Assembly: GCF_051155795.1 (NCBI RefSeq)
Contig: NZ_DAXETW010000037.1
Span: forward strand, 1-64,000
Length of the DNA stretch: 64,000 nt
Origin: Longibacter sp051155795
GTDB lineage: Bacteria > Bacteroidota > Rhodothermia > Rhodothermales > Salinibacteraceae
Reading direction: 5' to 3'
A model generated the notes under the pieces. It had not been told where the DNA came from, searched no databases, and saw only the letters and a list, made by a program, of their open reading frames with translations. The translations under genes were made by a program, and so were the position numbers. This document shows, piece by piece, positions 8,472 to 16,826 of the stretch; position 1 is the first letter of the stretch, and the number at the start of each line of letters is the position of its first letter.

Positions 8472-9407
8472 ATGTCGGATTCTTCTTCGACCGCCACGGC
8501 CTCCTCCGATCCGGCTGCGTCGGCCGCCCCGTCCGATGAGCTTCCGGTTGATCAGTTCGTGCCCCCCGCGTCGACGATCGGAACGGTCCGTGCGGCCCTT
8601 CGCCTTGTCGGCATCGTCCTGTGGACGCTCCTCAGCTGCATCACGTACGTGATACCGATGGATCTGCTGTGCGATGCCGAGAGGGCCGGATGGCTCCCCT
8701 GGCCCGGCGTGCACGCCGTCCGTGCTCGTATAGTTCAGTTCTTCTTTCGCGTCACGCAGTACATCGTCGGCCTCCGGATTCACGCGACAGGAGAGGACCC
8801 GAAGCCGCCGTTTCTCCTCGTGTCGAATCACCTCGGCTACCTCGACGTCTTCGTGTTCATGAGCCACCTCGCGTGCGCTCTTGTGGCCAAGCGAGAGGTG
8901 CGGAGTTGGCCCCTCGTCGGGTACCTCGTGAAAGTCGGCGGTACCATCTTCATCGACCGAAATTCGCGGCGCGATGTGCTTCGCATCAACGACCGTCTGG
9001 AGAAGGCCATGCAGCGGGGGCAGGGTGTCATCGTCTTCCCTGAAGGGACGTCTACCGCGGGCGATCGAGTGTTGCCGTTTCGCGCATCGCTTCTGGCGCC
9101 TATCGCGGCCTCGGACCGGCCGGTGCATTACGCAAGCCTCACGTATCGAACGCCGGGGGAGGATGCGCCGGCCTACCAGACAACGGCGTGGTGGGGCGAC
9201 ATGGAATTTGCCCCCCACTTCTGGCGCATGCTCGCCACGCCCCGAATCGACGCCTACGTGCACTTCGGCCGCCTGGACGGGGATACGGACGATCGCAAAG
9301 AAATTGCCGAGCACCTTACGGACGAGGTGCGTCGGTACTTCGATCCCATCCCCGGAGCCGATGAGGCGGTCGCGGTCGCTCAACCCAGATATCTACGTCG
9401 AGCCTGA
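8472..9407 (+). CDS. PlsC-family lysolipid O-acyltransferase (OlsA-like)
   Basis: 311-residue membrane-bound acyltransferase. The HX4D catalytic motif is H120-LGYL-D125 (NHLGYLD), followed by the 'FIDRN' block and the acyl-acceptor motif FPEG at 189-192. A low-complexity Ser/Ala/Pro leader of about 35 residues precedes a hydrophobic segment near residues 45-65. PlsC enzymes acylate lysophosphatidate; here the OlsB-like gene 104 bases upstream on the same strand makes O-acylation of a lyso-amino-acid lipid (OlsA role) the more likely job, though phosphatidate synthesis cannot be excluded. Confidence 0.82.
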   Translation: MSDSSSTATASSDPAASAAPSDELPVDQFVPPASTIGTVRAALRLVGIVLWTLLSCITYVIPMDLLCDAERAGWLPWPGVHAVRARIVQFFFRVTQYIVGLRIHATGEDPKPPFLLVSNHLGYLDVFVFMSHLACALVAKREVRSWPLVGYLVKVGGTIFIDRNSRRDVLRINDRLEKAMQRGQGVIVFPEGTSTAGDRVLPFRASLLAPIAASDRPVHYASLTYRTPGEDAPAYQTTAWWGDMEFAPHFWRMLATPRIDAYVHFGRLDGDTDDRKEIAEHLTDEVRRYFDPIPGADEAVAVAQPRYLRRA

Positions 9408-9446
9408 GTACGACGGCTGGCAGCGTGACGCCGTACCGATCGGCCC

Positions 9447-10136
9447 TTATCTTGATTTTTTCGGCGGCGCGTTTCCTTCATCTCCCCACAGCGCCTTCAG
9501 CCGCTGATCGCGACCGCATCCTTCACGGTAGGAGTAATAACGACCCGGGTCTTTCCTGTAGAAATTCTGGTGGTAGTCCTCCGCCCGGTAGAAGGCATTC
9601 AGGTCGTGAATGTCAACAACGACCGGCTGATCGAATCGCTGCTGCACGTCTACCTTTGACGCTTCGGCAGCCTCCCGGTGATCGGCCCGTGAGGGGCTGA
9701 CGAAAATGTCCGGTCGGTACTGGGAGCCGCGGTCGCAGAATTGACCGGAGGCGTCCAGCGGGTCGACGTTTCGCCAGTAGACGTAAAGCAGTCGATCGAT
9801 ATCGACGCGCGTCGTATCATACGCAATCTGGACAGTTTCTGTGTGGTCGGTTGAGCCCCCTGCCACCTGCCGGTACGAAGGGTTTTCGATCGTACCACCG
9901 GCGAAGCCTGAGATCGTGCTCAATACGCCTTCGGTTCGATCGAACGGCGGCTCCATGCACCAGAAGCAGCCGCCGGCAAACCATACGGTGTCCACGACAG
10001 CGGGGTCAACCTCCGTCGTGTCCTGCATCGGGGCATGTTCAGCACGGGCTTCCGAATCCGCGTTCTGACATGCAGTCGTGCCGAAGAGAAAGCCGGCCAG
10101 GAGAAAAATCGAGACGGCGGTGGTGAGGGGCTTCAT
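9447..10136 (-). CDS. msrA: Peptide methionine sulfoxide reductase A, lipoprotein
   Basis: Reduces the S-epimer of methionine sulfoxide in proteins. The 229-residue product has a lipoprotein signal with lipobox cysteine C23 (FGTTAC), a short acidic linker, then the MsrA domain with GCFWC (nucleophile C57) and E62. Further family blocks are 'GFAGGTIENPSYRQV', 'HTETVQIAYD' and 'GSQYRPDIFV'. Export as a lipoprotein puts repair in the periplasm or at the outer membrane. It converges with the PlsC-like gene, 39 bases apart, and follows msrB on the same strand by 56 bases. Confidence 0.95.
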   Translation of the reverse strand: MKPLTTAVSIFLLAGFLFGTTACQNADSEARAEHAPMQDTTEVDPAVVDTVWFAGGCFWCMEPPFDRTEGVLSTISGFAGGTIENPSYRQVAGGSTDHTETVQIAYDTTRVDIDRLLYVYWRNVDPLDASGQFCDRGSQYRPDIFVSPSRADHREAAEASKVDVQQRFDQPVVVDIHDLNAFYRAEDYHQNFYRKDPGRYYSYREGCGRDQRLKALWGDEGNAPPKKSR

Positions 10137-10192
10137 TCGTCCGGTGGGGTGTGTGGACGGATCGATGGCGGCGTGGGGACGAGCGAGTCTGC

Positions 10193-10783
10193 TCAGGATC
10201 GCAGTGAGGGGAGTGGTTCGTCCTCCGGTACGAAAGCAAGGGCGAGTCCGTTATTGCAATAACGAAATCCGGTCGGGTCGGGGCCATCGGTGAAGACATG
10301 CCCCTGGTGCCCGCTACAGCGTGTGCAATGGTACTCGGTGCGCTGCATCGCGAGTTTGTTGTCCACTTTCGTGCCCACGCGACCGGGAAGTGGGGCCCAG
10401 AAACTCGGCCATCCCGTTCCGCTCTCGTACTTCGTGATGGACGAAAAGAGCGGCAGGTAGCAGGCGGCGCAGATATACGTTTCCCGCCGTTTCTCCTCCA
10501 GCAGGGGGCTGGAATATCGCGGCTCGGTGCCTTCTTCGAAGAGGATTTGGTAGGCTTCCGGGGAGACCACGTCTTTCCACGCTTCCTCTGACTTCTCCAG
10601 GGGAGTCACGTCGGCATCGCGGCCGTGGACCCAGAGCGAGTCGGACGTAACAGGTGCTACGTAGGTGGAATCCGACGCGGCGCCCGCGGGGACGTCGGCG
10701 GAGTGGCTTTTTCCGCAAGCGGCGAGCACAGCGGGCCCGGTCGTCAGAATCGCAAGTTTCCCGATAAATGATCGACGATCCAT
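10193..10783 (-). CDS. msrB: Peptide methionine sulfoxide reductase B, lipoprotein
   Basis: Reduces the R-epimer of methionine sulfoxide, complementing the MsrA next to it. The 196-residue product starts with MDRRSFIGK, a twin-arginine-like segment, and has a lipobox cysteine at C23 (VLAAC). The MsrB domain carries two zinc CxxC pairs (CAAC, CTRC), 'GTGWPSFW', 'HQGHVFTDGP' and the catalytic cysteine in 'FRYCNN'. The frame is open to 10939, but only the ATG at 10783 gives an export signal. Msr pairs in one operon are common; both being lipoproteins is less so. Confidence 0.94.
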   Translation of the reverse strand: MDRRSFIGKLAILTTGPAVLAACGKSHSADVPAGAASDSTYVAPVTSDSLWVHGRDADVTPLEKSEEAWKDVVSPEAYQILFEEGTEPRYSSPLLEEKRRETYICAACYLPLFSSITKYESGTGWPSFWAPLPGRVGTKVDNKLAMQRTEYHCTRCSGHQGHVFTDGPDPTGFRYCNNGLALAFVPEDEPLPSLRS

Positions 10784-10972
10784 AATGGTCGAGCGTGCGT
10801 GCGTGGATAGAGGTTGTAAGACACGGTACAGTATTCGTCTTCGTGTCTTACGGGATACAAACGTTACTCCGAAGAGCAGCCCGGTGTTGTTGACGCGCTC
10901 GCAACGACTGATACGTCCACCTATTTCGGCCTCTGCCATCCATGCGGGAGTGTTCTTAGAGCTTTCCCGGTG

Positions 10973-11581
10973 CTAAAAGTCATCATCGGAAAACACGTCA
11001 TTTCGCTCACGACCGAACGGATCGTCGTCCGTCCGGCGATCCGAGCGTGGCTCAAACGGGCTTTGTTCAATCGACGAATGCTCGTCTAACGCTGCTTCAT
11101 GTGTCCGTCCATCTTCCGGAGCCGGAAGCCCGGTGCACGTGACCTGAAACTGGATGCTGTCGAGGGATCCCATCCCGACGATGTCGACGTCGACGACGAT
11201 TCCGACACGTCCGTCGACGTACGCGGGACGTATGTCATCGACGTACTGCCCGCCGATCGGCTGGTTGTGCGAGCTACCGGGCATCCGCATCATGCCTGAT
11301 TCGGTGCCGACGAACACGGCGATCTGTTCGAGGTCCTGGAGACGCGGGCCGATATTGGCGATCGCGACGGTGAAGGACTCCGTACCTTCGCCGTACTCGT
11401 TTCTTGGGATCGTGCCTGCAGCGGGGCCGCGGGCCGTATCGCCCTCGACGCGCGCGAGTCCGGTGAGGGTCAGATGCACGAGGTCCCCTTCCACCGGCAT
11501 TTCAACCCGCTGTACGGGCGAAAGGGGGTAATAAATCGGTGCATCGTCCGGATAGCTGGTCGTCAGGTTCGAGGGGAGCAT
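10973..11581 (-). CDS. Hypothetical protein
   Basis: 202 residues, family not recognised. No signal peptide, lipobox or membrane segment is visible from this start. The middle part (about 25-150) alternates hydrophobic and polar residues with many Gly and Asp, as in a beta-sandwich ('DLVHLTLTGLARV', 'ESFTVAIANIGPR', 'VGIVVDVDIVG'). The last 45 residues are acidic and charged, ending DDDF, and look disordered. It reads toward msrB with 189 bases between, so they may be separate units. The composition agrees with real coding sequence here. Confidence 0.55.
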   Translation of the reverse strand: MLPSNLTTSYPDDAPIYYPLSPVQRVEMPVEGDLVHLTLTGLARVEGDTARGPAAGTIPRNEYGEGTESFTVAIANIGPRLQDLEQIAVFVGTESGMMRMPGSSHNQPIGGQYVDDIRPAYVDGRVGIVVDVDIVGMGSLDSIQFQVTCTGLPAPEDGRTHEAALDEHSSIEQSPFEPRSDRRTDDDPFGRERNDVFSDDDF

Positions 11582-11745
11582 GGAAGCGGCGAGTTCTGTG
11601 GAAAGCCATCGTGCTTGAACGGGTATCCGTCGTCCGTCGGGTCTCCGCGCCTCGGTGTTAACAACCTGCGGGCATACGCGTCATTCAGCACCTCGGGAGG
11701 GAAGATGAAGCTCCGATAGCCAGCTACGTTCGTTCTCGTGACGTT

Positions 11746-12747
11746 CTATCGTTGCCCGTACGTATGCTCCGTACGCTCCTCAACACGGTCGGTCGCGGGA
11801 GGCGGCGCGGGGGAAAGGTCGCCGATGGCCGCGTGGAGGTATGGCGTCATGTCGACGTCGAGCGCCCCCAGCGATCCTTCAAGCTGCTCGACGGACCGGG
11901 CGCCGATGATGGGTGCGGTGACCGCCGGATGGCTTGCCACCCAGGCGACGGCGAGGGGGACCGGATCGAACCCGTGATCCTTCGCGAACGCGGCAAAGCG
12001 GGTTGCCACCTCGTAGTGGTAGTCCGCGCCGTAGCGCGTCTGGTACATCTCATTTTCGACGAGACGGCCGGTATCGGGGCGCCGGTTTACGCCGTATTTC
12101 CCGGTAAGTAGGCCTCCGCCGAGCGGGGAGTAGGGCGTGACGCCCAGGCCTTCCGACGCGGCCATCGGAAGGAGTTCCACTTCGGCCTGTCGTTTTGCGA
12201 GGTTGTACATCGGCTGAATCACGTGAAACGGGCTCCACCCCTCCCGCTCCTGCACACCGAGGGCCCGGGCGACCTGCCACGCGGCGAAGTTGCTCGCTCC
12301 GAGGTAGAGGACCTTACCGGAACGCACCAGATCGTCGAGCGTGCGGAGCGTTTCGGATAGGTCTGTTGCCTCGTCGAACCGGTGCACGAAAAAGACGTCG
12401 ATCCGATCGGTATTGAGGCGTTTCAGGCTGGCGTCTACAGCTCGGACGAGGTGGTAACGCGAAGCGCCGCGCGCGTTCGGGTCCTCGCCTGTCGGGAAAT
12501 AGGCCTTGGACGTGATCACGACCTCGTCGCGGCAATCGGCGATAAGGTCGCCCAGGATTTCCTCGGATCGGCCGCCGGCGTACACGTTCGCACAGTCGAA
12601 CATGTTAATTCCGGCTTCTCGACACCGTCGAAACATTGCAGCGGAGGTCTCGCGGTCGGCAATGCCGCCGAAGGACATGGTGCCGAAGCAGAGCGGCGAT
12701 ACTTTCACGCCGGTGGAGCCGAGGTAACGATGGGAGGGAAGAGACAT
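11746..12747 (-). CDS. Aldo/keto reductase
   Basis: 333-residue NADPH-dependent oxidoreductase with the TIM-barrel AKR fold. The catalytic tetrad is complete: D51, Y56, K81 and H122. The N-terminal 'YLGSTGVKVSPLCFGTM' and C-terminal 'PIIGARSVEQLEGSLGAL' cofactor-binding segment are typical of the AKR group that includes YajO/Tas-like enzymes. The natural carbonyl substrate cannot be read from sequence. It starts 42 bases after the epimerase/hydrolase fusion on the same strand, so the two are probably co-transcribed. Confidence 0.9.
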   Translation of the reverse strand: MSLPSHRYLGSTGVKVSPLCFGTMSFGGIADRETSAAMFRRCREAGINMFDCANVYAGGRSEEILGDLIADCRDEVVITSKAYFPTGEDPNARGASRYHLVRAVDASLKRLNTDRIDVFFVHRFDEATDLSETLRTLDDLVRSGKVLYLGASNFAAWQVARALGVQEREGWSPFHVIQPMYNLAKRQAEVELLPMAASEGLGVTPYSPLGGGLLTGKYGVNRRPDTGRLVENEMYQTRYGADYHYEVATRFAAFAKDHGFDPVPLAVAWVASHPAVTAPIIGARSVEQLEGSLGALDVDMTPYLHAAIGDLSPAPPPATDRVEERTEHTYGQR

Positions 12748-12789
12748 ACAAGGGGCGATGATGGAGGGAAAAGGTCGGCGCGTCGCCTC

Positions 12790-13950
12790 TCAGGAGGTCA
12801 GCAGCCAGTCGGAAATGGTCGCCTCGAGACGGTCGAGCGGCGAAAGGGGCAGGGCGTGATGGCTGCCGCGGAGGATCTCCAGGCGCGCATCGGGGAGAAG
12901 CTCGTGAAGCGTGAGGGTGGCGTCGAGGGGGAAGAGGTCGTCGCGGTCGACGCACGTCAACAGTACCGGGCGCTGAATCGAGGAGGCCATGTCCCGCATG
13001 CGCGGCGTCTGCTTCGGAAGGGTCGCCACCCATTCGTGCATCTGCTGGAATAGCTCTTGCCAGTCACCGTGATGCCGGCTCAGACGATCGCCGAGCTCCG
13101 GATTTCTTGCGGTCAGCGTGTCCGGGTCGAGGCGAGCCTGCATGGACCTCACGAGCTTCTCCGTCCACGTTACGTTCGCGCCGTGTGCGGCGATGCGCCG
13201 GACGCGTCCCGGGTGCTGCTGTGCGAACCCGAGGGCGATGTTGCCGCCCATGGAAAAACCAAACAGATGAGCATTGTCGATCTCGAGGACATCCAGAACC
13301 GCGAGCACGTCCGCCGAAAAGGCGTCGAAGGACACCGGCCCGGTTCCCGCCGTCGACGCGCCGTGCCCGCGCACGTCGATCGCCACGACCTGAAACTGCC
13401 GTTCAAGGCGCCGCAGGAGCGGGGCAGTTTCCAGCGTAGTGCAGCCGGCGGCTCCGTGCAGTAGCACCAGCGGCGGAAGATGCTGGGCCCCGGCACGGTA
13501 GACGGCAATCTCCCGGTCATCAGCATCGATCATCTGCGGCTCAAGTCGAATCGGTGCCGACCCGCAGAACTCTACGAGGACCCCATGGGTCTGCTTCGGG
13601 TGAAGGAAGAAGATCCGTTTGCCGTCCGCACCCGGTGTGGGCGACTCCCCGAGTGGGGTGTATCCGGCCTCGTGCACGCGCTCGAACGTCGCGTCTACGT
13701 CCTCCACTTGAAAGGCAAGATGGTGCAGACCTTCTCCGCGCTTCTTGAGGTAGCCGGAAATCGGTCCATCGTCGCCGATGGCTTCCAGAAGCTCCAGCTT
13801 GGCGGGTCCGGCGTCGATGAAATGCGTTCGCACGTGCTGGGCGGCGACCGTTTCGGCCTTGTACGGCAACACCTTAAGCAGGTCGTGATACAGAGTGGCA
13901 ACAGCATCGGCGTCGTCCACGGCGATACCGATGTGTTCGAGGCGAGGCAT
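12790..13950 (-). CDS. Methylmalonyl-CoA epimerase-like / alpha/beta hydrolase fusion
   Basis: 386 residues with two domains in one frame. Residues 1-131 match the glyoxalase-fold methylmalonyl-CoA epimerase family, from 'LEHIGIAVDD' to 'GVLVEF', with likely metal ligands H6, the H76/H77 pair and E127. Residues 150-386 are an alpha/beta hydrolase with oxyanion segment 'LLHGAAG', nucleophile S233 in GFSMGG and a late histidine in 'GSHHALPL'. Both halves look intact. Epimerases of this family are normally stand-alone proteins of roughly 130-150 residues, so the fusion is unusual; a thioester- or lactone-cleaving step is conceivable but unproven. The aldo/keto reductase follows in the same direction. 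Confidence 0.85.
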   Translation of the reverse strand: MPRLEHIGIAVDDADAVATLYHDLLKVLPYKAETVAAQHVRTHFIDAGPAKLELLEAIGDDGPISGYLKKRGEGLHHLAFQVEDVDATFERVHEAGYTPLGESPTPGADGKRIFFLHPKQTHGVLVEFCGSAPIRLEPQMIDADDREIAVYRAGAQHLPPLVLLHGAAGCTTLETAPLLRRLERQFQVVAIDVRGHGASTAGTGPVSFDAFSADVLAVLDVLEIDNAHLFGFSMGGNIALGFAQQHPGRVRRIAAHGANVTWTEKLVRSMQARLDPDTLTARNPELGDRLSRHHGDWQELFQQMHEWVATLPKQTPRMRDMASSIQRPVLLTCVDRDDLFPLDATLTLHELLPDARLEILRGSHHALPLSPLDRLEATISDWLLTS

Positions 13951-14247
13951 ACAGCAGTGGGGAATGGTTGGGGGAACGGTTGGCTCGCAGCGAGGGGGCT
14001 ACCTCCGGCGACGTGCTGAAGATCGGAAGCACCCGGCAGGGATTCAACGGGAGCGGGGAGATACACGAATGCGTCACGCGTTACAGGTCGCAATCGAGAT
14101 GAAACAGGGCGCAAGGGAGAAGCCGGTGGGTCGTGTGGAGCGCCCGTCTCGCCGGTGTCTGAATCCGTAACGACAATGGAATCAAGCAATACGCATCATC
14201 GTTCGTAACCGTAATGTGACTGCTGACGCTCTAACCCGCGATCGTTC

Positions 14248-15276
14248 ATGTCCAGCGCTGACTCCCCTGCCGACCCCACGAATGCCGAGCGTCGTCGTGC
14301 ACGCCGCGCGGACGCGCGCCGGAAACGTCGAACGGTTCGGCGGCGCGCGATGGGTCTTAGCATCCTCGTCTCGTTCATGATGCTCGTTGGCAAGGTCGTC
14401 GCAGCGCAGGTGACCGGCAGCGCCGCCATCTTCTCCGATGCGGCGGAGTCGGTCGTGCATCTGTTTGCGACCGGATTTGCGAGCTTCAGCCTGTGGTACG
14501 CGTCCACGCCGCCGGACAGTAGCCATCCCTACGGTCACGGGAAAGCGGCCTACTTCGCGTCGGCCGTAGAGGGTGTACTCATTCTCGTCGCGGCGGTCGG
14601 GATCGTGTGGACCTCGGTGAACGACCTCCTCACGGGAGGCGACCTGCAGCGTCTCGGCGTCGGTCTTTACCTCCTCGGCGGACTGACGCTTGTCAACATG
14701 GGCCTCGGGTGGTATCTCGTTCGTACGGGGCGAAGGACGAACAGCATCGTGCTCGTCTCGAACGGTCAGCATGTATTGACCGACATGTGGACCAGTCTCG
14801 GCGTAATTGGCGGCGTCGGTCTCGTATGGTTGACCGGAATCGTGTGGCTTGACCCGGTGGTGGCGCTTCTCGTCGCCGCAAACATCCTGTGGACGGCTTA
14901 CGGGCTGATCCGACGGAGCATTTACGGGCTGATGGACAAGGCAGATCGAGACGCGACGCAGCAAATCCTGGACGTGCTGGCGTCGGCGAAAGGAGAAGGC
15001 GTCATCGTCGACTTCCACCAGGTGCGGCACCGCCGAACAGGGGACGAGGTCTGGATCGAATATCACCTCATGTTTCCTGGAGACATGACGATCGACGCTG
15101 CGCATGACCGGTCGCACCGGGTCGAGGACGCGGTGGATCGGCTCTTCCCGGACGACGACGTCCACGTCACCGCTCACCTGGAGCCGAAAAAGCACGACGC
15201 CGCCCACCCGGACCACCACTTCGAGCCGGCCGATCCGCTCCGGGATGTGTTCGTCGACCTCCGGGGAACGGACTGA
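14248..15276 (+). CDS. Cation diffusion facilitator transporter
   Basis: 342-residue CDF-family efflux pump for divalent metals such as zinc, exchanging them for protons. After a basic N-terminal tail (about 1-35) come six predicted membrane helices; the metal-site helices carry 'SDAAESVVHL' and 'HVLTD'. The cytoplasmic C-terminal domain (about 245-320) has the ferredoxin-like CDF pattern and ends in a His/Asp-rich tail that could bind metal. It is divergent from the epimerase fusion across 297 bases with no recognised gene or site. The metal is not determined. Confidence 0.9.
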   Translation: MSSADSPADPTNAERRRARRADARRKRRTVRRRAMGLSILVSFMMLVGKVVAAQVTGSAAIFSDAAESVVHLFATGFASFSLWYASTPPDSSHPYGHGKAAYFASAVEGVLILVAAVGIVWTSVNDLLTGGDLQRLGVGLYLLGGLTLVNMGLGWYLVRTGRRTNSIVLVSNGQHVLTDMWTSLGVIGGVGLVWLTGIVWLDPVVALLVAANILWTAYGLIRRSIYGLMDKADRDATQQILDVLASAKGEGVIVDFHQVRHRRTGDEVWIEYHLMFPGDMTIDAAHDRSHRVEDAVDRLFPDDDVHVTAHLEPKKHDAAHPDHHFEPADPLRDVFVDLRGTD

Positions 15277-15354
15277 CGGCCAATCGGCGGTCTCTCGAAT
15301 CTGCGGCGGGGCGCCAGCCCCTGTTGCGTGTCCACCGGTCGCATGATAAGACGA

Positions 15355-15387
15355 AACGGCCGACCCCGTGGTGAGGGATCGGCCGTT
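15355..15387 (-). terminator. Terminator after mdh
   Basis: A 13-bp inverted repeat with one mismatched position that pairs as G-U (15355-15367 with 15375-15387) flanks a 7-base loop, 57 bases beyond the mdh stop codon. Read on the minus strand it is followed by TTTCGTCTTATC, a U-rich tail. The plus strand lacks a T run, so it serves mdh rather than the CDF gene. Confidence 0.8.
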
Positions 15388-15443
15388 CGGGATGCGTTGC
15401 CGCCGTGCTCGGTCGGGAGCATCGCGGTAGCACGAGTCAGGTG

Positions 15444-16388
15444 TTACCCGATGGCGCCTTCATTCTTCAGGCGCTCGAGGTTGTCCAGGTTGGCCTGAAC
15501 GTGATCCGCGGACGTTTGCATCAGGTGCTGCTCCTCGTCCGACAGGTCGACTTCGATGATCTCTTCCACGCCGTCGGCACCGAGCTTCACCGGCACACCG
15601 ATGAACATGTCGTTGAGACCGTACTCACCGTCGCAGTAGGCCGCGGCGGGAAGGACGCGCTTGTTGTCCTTGATGATGGCTTCGGCCATTTCCGCAGCCG
15701 CGGCGCCCGGCGCGTACCATGCCGACGTACCCATCATGTTGACGATTTCGCCGCCACCGCCTTTCGTGCGTTCGACGATGCTCTCAATCGTGTCGTCGTC
15801 GAGCATCTCCGTGACCGGAATGCCGCCGATCGTGGTATAGCGCGGCAGGGGCACCATCGTGTCGCCGTGGCCGCCCATCAGCAGGGCCTGGATGTCGCGG
15901 ACCGACACGTCCAGCTCCATCGCGAGGAAGGCGCGGTAGCGGGCGGTGTCCAGCACACCGGCCATGCCCATCACGTGGTTCGGGTCGAAGTCACTGGCCG
16001 TGTAGCTGACGTACGTCATCACGTCGAGGGGATTCGACACGATGATCAGCTTTGCGTCAGGGCTTCCCGCCTTAAACTGGTTGGTGACCGACGACACGAT
16101 CTCCGCGTTCTTGGCCAGCAGGTCATCGCGGCTCATTCCGGGCTTGCGCGGAAGACCGGCGGTGATAATGCACACCTCGGAGCCTTCTGTGACGTCGTAT
16201 TCGTTTGAGCCCGTGATCTTCGTATCGAAGCCATGGATCGGGGCTGACTCCATCATGTCAAGAGCCTTGCCCTGGGGCATCCCCTCCTGGATGTCTACCA
16301 TGACGACTTCCTTGACCATGTCTTTGCGGGCGACGCACTCGGCAGCGGTTGCGCCGACGTTTCCTGCACCGATAACGGTAACTTTCAT
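15444..16388 (-). CDS. mdh: Malate dehydrogenase
   Basis: NAD-dependent malate/oxaloacetate oxidoreductase of the TCA cycle, of the LDH-like class. The 314-residue protein has the NAD loop GAGNVG at 7-12 with D32 favouring NAD, substrate arginines R81 and R87 in 'LPRKPGMSRDDL', R150 and the catalytic H174 in 'GGHGDTMVP'. The R81 context is the one that marks malate over lactate specificity. The frame is open for 200 more codons upstream, but the ATG at 16388 begins MKVTVIGAGNVG, the canonical start. The gene is monocistronic with its own terminator. Confidence 0.96.
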   Translation of the reverse strand: MKVTVIGAGNVGATAAECVARKDMVKEVVMVDIQEGMPQGKALDMMESAPIHGFDTKITGSNEYDVTEGSEVCIITAGLPRKPGMSRDDLLAKNAEIVSSVTNQFKAGSPDAKLIIVSNPLDVMTYVSYTASDFDPNHVMGMAGVLDTARYRAFLAMELDVSVRDIQALLMGGHGDTMVPLPRYTTIGGIPVTEMLDDDTIESIVERTKGGGGEIVNMMGTSAWYAPGAAAAEMAEAIIKDNKRVLPAAAYCDGEYGLNDMFIGVPVKLGADGVEEIIEVDLSDEEQHLMQTSADHVQANLDNLERLKNEGAIG

Positions 16389-16826
16389 GGGGTCCTCTGT
16401 TGCCGTGGATAAAAGAAGTGCGAACGGGGAGACCCTTCGCCAGCGGGTCTCCGATGCTGTTCCAGCGCGAGCGATCCGATTCACGATCGAGCCCCCGCGT
16501 CCGGCGTGTCCTTCAGGTGCTTCGGCAGTTCGGTTACGACGCCGCCTCTGCGCGGTCATCGGAGCGGATCCTGTGGGCCCCGACTCAGGCATGAAGCGCC
16601 ACCGCAGCGGGTAGACGCGCCGTCGATTCATGTAGAAAAAAGGCCTCTTGACGGTCGCTTGCCAGTACAGGCTACCAAGAATCGACAAAAAGCGCTTTCT
16701 CTCGGCGCCAGCCCGTGCAGACGGCTCGAAATCCGCCGGTGATTCTATCCGATTCTTGCGTTCTGTCCCGGTGATGTGCATTCTATAAGTGCACGAATTT
16801 TCCTCTCTTATGGCCGGACGGTTCGC
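16389..16826 (+). other. Divergent promoter region between mdh and the HAD phosphatase
   Basis: 438 bases without a convincing gene; long minus-strand frames here are extensions of mdh. It contains a perfect 10-base palindrome, AAAGCGCTTT, at 16689-16698 within an A/T-richer patch. This may be a regulator site, but nothing ties it to a known regulon. Confidence 0.5.

Noticed and set aside
8391..9383. 330-codon minus-strand frame opposite the PlsC-like gene
   Set aside because: Shadow frame; the plus strand carries the HX4D and FPEG motifs in register.
9411..9450. Inverted repeat with GTACG/CGTAC-type arms between the PlsC-like gene and msrA
   Set aside because: Stem is interrupted by mismatches and no U tract follows on either strand; too weak to call a terminator.
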